Positions 58,979 through 64,000 of a stretch of DNA of 64,000 nt are shown piece after piece. The first letter of the stretch is position 1; each line of letters opens with the position of its first letter. The DNA is from Pantoea agglomerans (GTDB lineage Bacteria; Pseudomonadota; Gammaproteobacteria; Enterobacterales; Enterobacteriaceae). Below the pieces are notes generated by a model. It saw only the letters and a list, made by a program, of their open reading frames with translations. It searched no databases and was not told the origin of the DNA. A program made the translations under genes and the position numbers. The DNA is taken from contig NZ_CP090207.1 of NCBI RefSeq assembly GCF_021397715.1, positions 3,348,001 to 3,412,000 on the forward strand, in the 5' to 3' direction.

Positions 58979-60697
58979 ATGCGTACTACTCAATATCTGC
59001 TCTCTACTCAGAAAGAGACGCCTTCCGACGCTGAAGTGATCAGCCATCAGCTGATGCTGCGCGCCGGAATGATCCGCAAACTGGCTTCTGGCTTGTACAC
59101 CTGGTTGCCGACCGGGGTGCGCGTGCTGAAAAAAGTCGAAAACATCGTGCGTGAAGAGATGAACAACGCCGGCGCGATTGAGATTTCAATGCCGGTGGTG
59201 CAGCCTGCCGACCTGTGGCAAGAGAGCGGTCGCTGGGAAGAGTATGGCCCGGAACTGTTACGTATTGCCGATCGCCACGATCGTCCATTCGTGCTGGGTC
59301 CGACGCATGAAGAAGTGGTCACTGATCTGATCCGCAACGAGCTGAGCTCTTATAAGCAGTTGCCGCTGAATCTGTATCAGATTCAGACCAAATTCCGTGA
59401 TGAAGTGCGCCCGCGTTTTGGCGTGATGCGTTCACGTGAATTCATCATGAAAGATGCTTACTCGTTCCACGTTTCGCAGGAGTCACTGCAGGAAACGTAC
59501 GAGGCGATGTATCGCGCTTACAGCCAGAGCTTCACCCGCATGGGACTCGATTTCCGTGCGGTGCAGGCGGATACCGGCTCGATCGGCGGCAGCGCGTCAC
59601 ATGAGTTCCAGGTGCTGGCGCAGAGCGGCGAAGATGATGTGATCTTCTCTACTGACTCTGACTATGCGGCTAACATTGAACTGGCCGAAGCCGTTGCCCC
59701 AGCTGGCGAACGCGCCGCGCCGACCCAGGAAATGCGCATCGTTGATACCCCAGATGCCAAAACCATCGCCGAACTGGTTGAGCAATTCCAGCTGCCGATT
59801 GAGCAGACGGTGAAGACGCTGATCGTCAAAGGTGCGGAAGAGAGCGGCCATCCGCTGGTTGCCCTGCTGGTCCGCGGCGATCATCAGTTGAATGAGATCA
59901 AAGCGGAAAAAGCGGAGATCGTCGCTGCGCCGCTGGTGTTCGCCACCGAAGAAGAGATCCGGGCTGCCGTCGGTGCGGGTCCGGGTTCTATCGGTCCGGT
60001 CGGGCTGAAGATGCCAATCATCGCCGACCGTACCGTGGCGAAGATGAGTGATTTCAGCGCTGGCGCAAACGTCGACGGTAAACACTATTTTGGCATCAAC
60101 TGGGAGCGCGATCTGCCGCTGGCCAGCGTGGCGGATATCCGTAACGTGGTCGAAGGCGATCTCAGCCCGGATGGCAAAGGCACGCTGCAGATTAAACGCG
60201 GCATCGAAGTGGGTCACATCTTCCAGCTCGGCACCAAATATTCTGACGCGATGAAAGCCTCGGTTCAGGGTGAAGATGGCCGCAATCAGGTGATGAGCAT
60301 GGGCTGCTACGGCATCGGCATCACCCGTGTCGTCGCGGCGGCGATTGAACAGAACCATGATGAACGCGGCATTATCTGGCCTGCGGCGCTGGCACCGTTC
60401 GAAGTGGCGATTCTGCCAATGAACATGCAGAAATCGTTCCGGGTTAAAGAGCTGGCGGAAGAGCTCTACGCGACGCTACGCGCCAAAGGTGTGGATGTCA
60501 TTCTGGATGACCGTAAAGAGCGTCCGGGCGTGATGTTTGCCGACATGGAACTGATTGGTGTGCCGCACACCATCGTGATTGGCGATCGCAATCTCGACAA
60601 TCAGGAGATTGAATATAAAGCGCGCCGTGCCGGTGAGAAGCAGATGATTAAGCAGGATGAGATCGTCGACTTCCTGCTGAAGGCTCTGAATAAGTAA
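58979..60697 (+). CDS. proS: prolyl-tRNA synthetase
   Basis: A 572-residue class IIa synthetase of the bacterial type. Motif 2 reads [21 protein letters not shown]. The YbaK-like editing insertion spans roughly residues 225-400, where Ala-tRNA-Pro is hydrolysed. Motif 3 is [18 protein letters not shown], and a C-terminal anticodon-binding domain follows. The start at 58979 is fixed by [19 protein letters not shown]. The stop is followed by a long intergenic region. Confidence 0.98.
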   Translation: MRTTQYLLSTQKETPSDAEVISHQLMLRAGMIRKLASGLYTWLPTGVRVLKKVENIVREEMNNAGAIEISMPVVQPADLWQESGRWEEYGPELLRIADRHDRPFVLGPTHEEVVTDLIRNELSSYKQLPLNLYQIQTKFRDEVRPRFGVMRSREFIMKDAYSFHVSQESLQETYEAMYRAYSQSFTRMGLDFRAVQADTGSIGGSASHEFQVLAQSGEDDVIFSTDSDYAANIELAEAVAPAGERAAPTQEMRIVDTPDAKTIAELVEQFQLPIEQTVKTLIVKGAEESGHPLVALLVRGDHQLNEIKAEKAEIVAAPLVFATEEEIRAAVGAGPGSIGPVGLKMPIIADRTVAKMSDFSAGANVDGKHYFGINWERDLPLASVADIRNVVEGDLSPDGKGTLQIKRGIEVGHIFQLGTKYSDAMKASVQGEDGRNQVMSMGCYGIGITRVVAAAIEQNHDERGIIWPAALAPFEVAILPMNMQKSFRVKELAEELYATLRAKGVDVILDDRKERPGVMFADMELIGVPHTIVIGDRNLDNQEIEYKARRAGEKQMIKQDEIVDFLLKALNK

Positions 60698-60800
60698 GTT
60701 CTTAGCGATAGTCAAAGCGGGCTGAATCTGGCCGCAACGGATGAACTCAACGCGAAGGAAACCGGATCAGAATAGGAAAGCGTCCCGCCGCCCGGATAAA

Positions 60801-60900
60801 AACGCCGGGAGCGTTTTGAACAACGCATAGCGTTGGCCCGTCTATGGGCGCACCTCAGGGATGAGGTGCGTAATTGTGCGGGCCGAGCGGCCATAGATGG
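60801..60900. repeat. structured intergenic repeat after proS
   Basis: The 309-base proS-arfB gap has no gene but contains several hairpins. The first is AACGC...GCGTT at 60801-60815, the second CAACGC/GCGTTG at 60821-60835, and the third a nine-base-pair stem CGCACCTCA/TGAGGTGCG with a GGGA loop at 60849-60870. In addition GGCCCG (60835) can pair with CGGGCC (60879), and TCTATGG (60841) with CCATAGA (60891), in an interleaved, pseudoknot-like order. It resembles multi-copy intergenic palindromes. E. coli has nlpE and yaeQ near here; they are absent. Confidence 0.6.
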
Positions 60901-60981
60901 CTTTAGCGACTTTCCGATCTGACCTTGTTCTCTGAGCAGGCTCGATTTCATCGCCGCACGAACCTGACTTTTTCAGCTCTC

Positions 60982-61008
60982 AAACGCCCCGCTTGCGGGG
61001 CGTTTTTT
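60982..61008. terminator. terminator between convergent proS and arfB
   Basis: A nine-base-pair stem (AAACGCCCC with GGGGCGTTT) and a six-base loop are followed by a T run on the plus strand. The arfB stop codon lies inside that T run. Confidence 0.9.
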
Positions 61009-61417
61009 ATTGTACTTTGCCGCGCATCGACTTAGTGGTACTGCGCCGTGCTTTCCCCTCCAGCCGTCGCTCTTTAGAAGCGCGGGTCGGCCGCGTCGCG
61101 CGTCGGGCCTTTTCCACCGTACTCAGTTCCCGAATCAGATTCACCAGACGCTGAAGCGCGGCTTCACGGTTCATCTCCTGACTGCGATGCTCCTGCGACT
61201 TAATCACCACGATTCCTTCGCGGGTAATCAAATGATGACTGGCGCTCAGCAATCGCTGTTTATAAAAGTCCGGCAACGAGGACGCGGCGATATCGAACCG
61301 CAAATGTATCGCCGTGCTGGCTTTATTGACATGTTGTCCTCCGTTGCCTTGCGCACGAATCGCGGTCAGCTCAATTTCACTTTCCGGGATTTCAACACTG
61401 CGTGACAGCATAATCAT
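61007..61417 (-). CDS. arfB: alternative ribosome-rescue factor ArfB (YaeJ)
   Basis: A codon-independent peptidyl-tRNA hydrolase that rescues stalled ribosomes. The 136-residue protein carries the release-factor motif GGQ in [17 protein letters not shown] and a basic C-terminal tail ([19 protein letters not shown]) that enters the empty mRNA channel. The start MIMLSR at 61417 matches MIVISR of E. coli and has AAGGTGG upstream. It is convergent with proS. Confidence 0.96.
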   Translation of the reverse strand: MIMLSRSVEIPESEIELTAIRAQGNGGQHVNKASTAIHLRFDIAASSLPDFYKQRLLSASHHLITREGIVVIKSQEHRSQEMNREAALQRLVNLIRELSTVEKARRATRPTRASKERRLEGKARRSTTKSMRGKVQ

Positions 61418-61634
61418 CTGCCACCTTCCCCTGCGCTTATGGCGCTTACTGCCGATAACCTGTTCATCAACTTAACCTTTTGTGCTTTGACTCTTTCCGC
61501 GTCAGACAGCGGAATCTGTCACTTTAGCAGTGATTTGCGCGCTGTTCCTGCTTTAAGCGGGCTGATTTCCTGCAAATGGCTGTGATATAGTCGCCAGTTA
61601 ACCAGAGTATTGACGCTCTGCTGAGGAGGGCCAC

Positions 61635-61835
61635 GTGCAAAATTATTGTGAGTTAGTTCGCCGAAAATATGCCGAAATCGGCAGCGGGGATTTAGGTTAC
61701 ATACCCGATGCGATTGGCTGCGCATTGAAGGCGCTTAATGATATTGCCGCAAATACTGCGCTAAACTCTTCTGTCAGGGAACAGGCGGCCTACGCCGCTG
61801 CTAACTTATTGGTGAGCGACTATGTTGATAAATGA
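61635..61835 (+). CDS. yaeP: YaeP family protein
   Basis: A 66-residue protein of unknown function, very similar to E. coli YaeP ([32 protein letters not shown]). Translation begins at GTG 61635 after a strong GAGGAGGG. Its end overlaps rof by 14 bases, so the two are translationally linked. Confidence 0.93.
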   Translation: MQNYCELVRRKYAEIGSGDLGYIPDAIGCALKALNDIAANTALNSSVREQAAYAAANLLVSDYVDK

Positions 61836-62082
61836 AGCGTACCAACCCATCAATTGCGATGATTACGACAATCTGGAACTCGCCTGCCAAAATAACTGGA
61901 TGCTGTCGCTGGAGATGAAAAATGGCGAGCAGCTCAAGGCGAAGGCCGGCGAGATATTTTCACGCAAGAATGTGGAATATCTGTCCATTGATCTTGCCGG
62001 TGAAACCCGCGAGTTACGCCTCGACCATATCGCCAGCTTCAGTCACCCTGAACTGGGAACGGTCGTTGTCAGCGCAGAATAA
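61822..62082 (+). CDS. rof: Rho-binding antiterminator Rof (YaeO)
   Basis: An 86-residue Sm-like protein that binds Rho and inhibits Rho-dependent termination. It matches E. coli Rof in [17 protein letters not shown] and in [20 protein letters not shown]. The start overlaps the yaeP end. Rof, rrn boxA and a phage N/nut pair in one window are all antitermination parts, but nothing ties them functionally. Confidence 0.95.
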   Translation: MLINEAYQPINCDDYDNLELACQNNWMLSLEMKNGEQLKAKAGEIFSRKNVEYLSIDLAGETRELRLDHIASFSHPELGTVVVSAE

Positions 62083-62122
62083 TCCACGTTTTCCGGGCGG
62101 GACTTTCCCGCCCTCTTCCGTT

Positions 62123-62431
62123 TCAGGGTTGTAACGACCCGTAGTAGGCCGCCAAATCTGCCATATCGGCATCACTTAATCCCGCGACGAACGCTTTCAT
62201 CACTTCAGCCTGCCCCCCGTTACGCTCACCTTTCTTATAAGCCTGCAGGGCATGTTCAAGATATTCAGCGTGTTGCCCGGCCAGATTGGGATAGAGCGGC
62301 ACCGTGGCTTTTCCTGCTGCACCGTGACAGGCCATGCAGCTGGCTGCCTTCTGCGCCCCACTCTGCGCATCACCCGCCGCCCAGGCCGGTAGCGCGGCGG
62401 CCACTAAACACGCCGCGATCCACGTTTTCAT
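62123..62431 (-). CDS. small periplasmic c-type cytochrome (class I)
   Basis: The 102-residue precursor has a signal peptide ([15 protein letters not shown], cut after AWA) and one haem-binding CMACH motif at residues 32-36. It then has the cytochrome c553-like pattern [23 protein letters not shown], a candidate distal Met in [12 protein letters not shown], and the final helix [13 protein letters not shown]. It is monocistronic between rof and tilS. E. coli has no such gene at this place. Its electron partners are unknown. Confidence 0.88.
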   Translation of the reverse strand: MKTWIAACLVAAALPAWAAGDAQSGAQKAASCMACHGAAGKATVPLYPNLAGQHAEYLEHALQAYKKGERNGGQAEVMKAFVAGLSDADMADLAAYYGSLQP

Positions 62432-62449
62432 CATTGCTCTCCTGCGTTT

Positions 62450-63748
62450 CTATTTCGAATGCCAGACAACCTGCCAGCCATCCGAATCGATGGCCGCGCC
62501 CTCACGGGTAATGAAAAGATCCGGCGCGCAGATCAGCGTCTGGTTGTAAAAAATTAATGGAATCCGTTCGCGTTGCCACGGCGGAATGTGCAACGCCTGC
62601 CACAGCTTCTTCATTTCCCGTCCGCCGCTACGCCCTGCCAGATGAACCTGGCCCTGCGCATGGAACCGCACGCTGATCTGCTCATCCGGCTGGGGAAGAC
62701 GTAACGGGCGCTGGGCCTGGCTGGCCTGCAGCAGGCCAAGATTGTCCGGCAACGCCAGCGGCTGGCTAATATCGGGCCACGCCAGCTGGATATCGCGTAG
62801 TGAGCTGAGCCGCGGCAGCCAGTAGAGCTGCTGGCGATAGCGTCGCAGTTCAGCCTGACCAGACTGCAGCCGCGGCTGGGCATCTTCGCGACTCGCCATC
62901 ACTTCATGACGGATACGGTTCAGCGCATCGCGTGACGGCATCGATCCACCCTGCCCGGCAATCCAGCGGCGCAGCAGCGCATTGGCGCGCGCCTCACTCA
63001 TCGTCAGTAAAGGTGGAAAGTGTAAGCTGCCGTCGGGCTGAGTCAGTGCGGCGAGCTGTTCGGCCAGCAGCTCATCCAGCAACTGCTCCTGCTCAGCACA
63101 GAGTGCCGCGCTGCGCGCCGTCGCCTCGGCAAAATGGGGCCAGCGCTGACTCAGTTCCGGCAGCAGACGCTGGCGCAGAAAGTTACGGTCGTAGCGCAAA
63201 TCCTGGTTGCTCTCATCCTCAACCCACACCAGTTGATGCGTTCGGGCATAGTGCTCCAGTGACTGGCGGGAATGATTAAGCAACGGACGTAGCAGGCGAT
63301 GCGCGCCCAACATGCGGGATGGCGGCATCGCGGCTAAGCCCGCCGGACCACTGCCGCGCTTCAGCGCCAGCAAAAAGGTTTCGCACTGATCGTCGAGATG
63401 CTGGGCAGTGAGTAACGTTTCGCCAGGCTGTAGCGCCGCGCTCAGTGCCTGATAGCGGGCAGTGCGGGCGGCGGCTTCAATGCCGCTGTCGCGGCTATCG
63501 ATCCTGACCCGCAGCACCTCGCAAGGTAGCTGCCATTGCTGGCAGAGCGCCAGACAGTGCGCCGCCCAGCGATCGGCATTAGGACTCAGGCCGTGATGAA
63601 CATGCAGCGCCCGCAGGCGGGATTGAGGAGAGTGCTGCTGCCAGCGCCATGCCTGATGCAGCAGGACGGTGGAATCGAGTCCGCCACTGAACGCCACCAC
63701 CAGCGCGGCATCCGGTTGCAGCAAAGAATCAAGAGCGGACAAAGACAT
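62450..63748 (-). CDS. tilS: tRNA(Ile)-lysidine synthetase
   Basis: It converts C34 of tRNA-Ile2 to lysidine, so that it reads AUA as isoleucine. The 432-residue protein has the PP-loop ATP motif VVAFSGGLDSTVLLH and the family segment AQHLDDQCETFLLALKRGSG. SNQDLRYDRNFLRQRLLPEL is the substrate-binding block, and C-terminal TilS domains follow. The start at 63748 (MSLSALDSLL) is chosen by homology over a longer frame. It lies just before yaeR, as in E. coli. Confidence 0.96.
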   Translation of the reverse strand: MSLSALDSLLQPDAALVVAFSGGLDSTVLLHQAWRWQQHSPQSRLRALHVHHGLSPNADRWAAHCLALCQQWQLPCEVLRVRIDSRDSGIEAAARTARYQALSAALQPGETLLTAQHLDDQCETFLLALKRGSGPAGLAAMPPSRMLGAHRLLRPLLNHSRQSLEHYARTHQLVWVEDESNQDLRYDRNFLRQRLLPELSQRWPHFAEATARSAALCAEQEQLLDELLAEQLAALTQPDGSLHFPPLLTMSEARANALLRRWIAGQGGSMPSRDALNRIRHEVMASREDAQPRLQSGQAELRRYRQQLYWLPRLSSLRDIQLAWPDISQPLALPDNLGLLQASQAQRPLRLPQPDEQISVRFHAQGQVHLAGRSGGREMKKLWQALHIPPWQRERIPLIFYNQTLICAPDLFITREGAAIDSDGWQVVWHSK

Positions 63749-63800
63749 GGTGCAATCCAGACAATCGGGCCACCGGATGTGGCCCACTGAGCGCGCTATT

Positions 63801-64000
63801 TTACGCCTGATAAAGCTCCAGCGGCAAACCATCTGGATCGGCAAAGAAGGTGCACTGTTTACCGGTCAGCTCATCAATTCGGATCGGTTCGCACACCACG
63901 CCTTTCTCCGCCAGCGTTGCGGCGGCGGCGGCGACATCCGGCACGGTAAACGCGAGGTGACGCAATCCGCAGGCTTCAGGATGACTGACCCGTGCCGGCG
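63801..64000 (-). CDS. yaeR: VOC-family protein YaeR (3' part, runs off window)
   Basis: The last 65 codons of a glyoxalase/bleomycin-resistance-fold protein are visible: HPEACGLRHLAFTVPDV, then a segment ending TFFADPDGLPLELYQ and the stop at 63801. They match E. coli YaeR, a small metal-binding protein of unknown function. The 5' part lies beyond 64000. Confidence 0.88.
   Translation of the reverse strand, partial: PARVSHPEACGLRHLAFTVPDVAAAAATLAEKGVVCEPIRIDELTGKQCTFFADPDGLPLELYQA

Overview
The window is chromosomal DNA from a gamma-proteobacterium of the Enterobacterales. Gene content and order point to the Erwiniaceae, most likely Pantoea (inference; no database search was possible). The backbone follows the E. 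coli order proA-proB-phoE-crl-frsA-gpt-pepD...dinB-yafK-yafJ-gmhA-fadE...aspV-dnaQ-rnhA-yafS-gloB-mltD-yafD-yafC-aspU-rrn-gmhB-metNIQ-rcsF-trmO-proS-arfB-yaeP/rof-tilS-yaeR. Several accessory blocks interrupt it.

Layout. (1) 1-2000: remnant of a lambdoid prophage immunity region. It holds a P22-like N antiterminator, a matching nutL site (boxA plus GNRNA-loop boxB), a PL-type promoter and a LexA/CI-type cleavable repressor. The cro side is missing and the chromosome resumes at proA. (2) 2051-10011: proline synthesis, the PhoE porin with a Pho box, crl, frsA, gpt and pepD. (3) 10159-13901: a ribose-type (CUT2) sugar ABC transporter preceded by a MetJ-like box. (4) 13904-20019: dinB with a LexA box, yafK, yafJ, gmhA, and fadE with a FadR site. 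(5) 20216-26864: a complete methionine salvage set (mtnK, mtnA, mtnDCB, mtnE, omega-amidase), with MetJ boxes at its promoters and a 116-bp tandem duplication of the mtnB promoter. (6) 26894-41937: a purine-ureide (hpx-type) catabolic island. It has 5-hydroxyisourate hydrolase, OHCU decarboxylase, allantoate amidohydrolase, ureidoglycine aminotransferase, a polar amino-acid-type ABC transporter, an RpiR regulator, HpxWXYZ, allantoinase, allantoin racemase, a GntR regulator and an NCS1 permease. (7) 42009-48543: tRNA-Asp, dnaQ to yafC. (8) 48619-54332: a complete rrn operon on the minus strand (16S, tRNA-Glu, 23S, 5S, tRNA-Asp) with P1, P2, boxA and terminator. (9) 54387-64000: gmhB, the metNIQ methionine importer with a MetJ box, rcsF, trmO, proS, a structured intergenic repeat, arfB, yaeP/rof, an orphan c-type cytochrome, tilS and the start of yaeR.

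How the parts fit. At least four promoter regions carry MetJ-like boxes next to methionine-salvage or methionine-import genes. A fifth box lies before the unassigned sugar ABC transporter, which suggests that the transporter imports methylthioribose for MtnK. The hpx island carries 5-hydroxyisourate through allantoin, allantoate and ureidoglycine to oxalurate/oxamate. No urate-oxidising enzyme is in the window, so the first step must be encoded elsewhere or the pathway must be fed with allantoin. The two most interesting hypotheses are the MetJ-controlled sugar transporter and the HpxX/HpxY GatCA-like amidase as the missing oxalurate-processing step.
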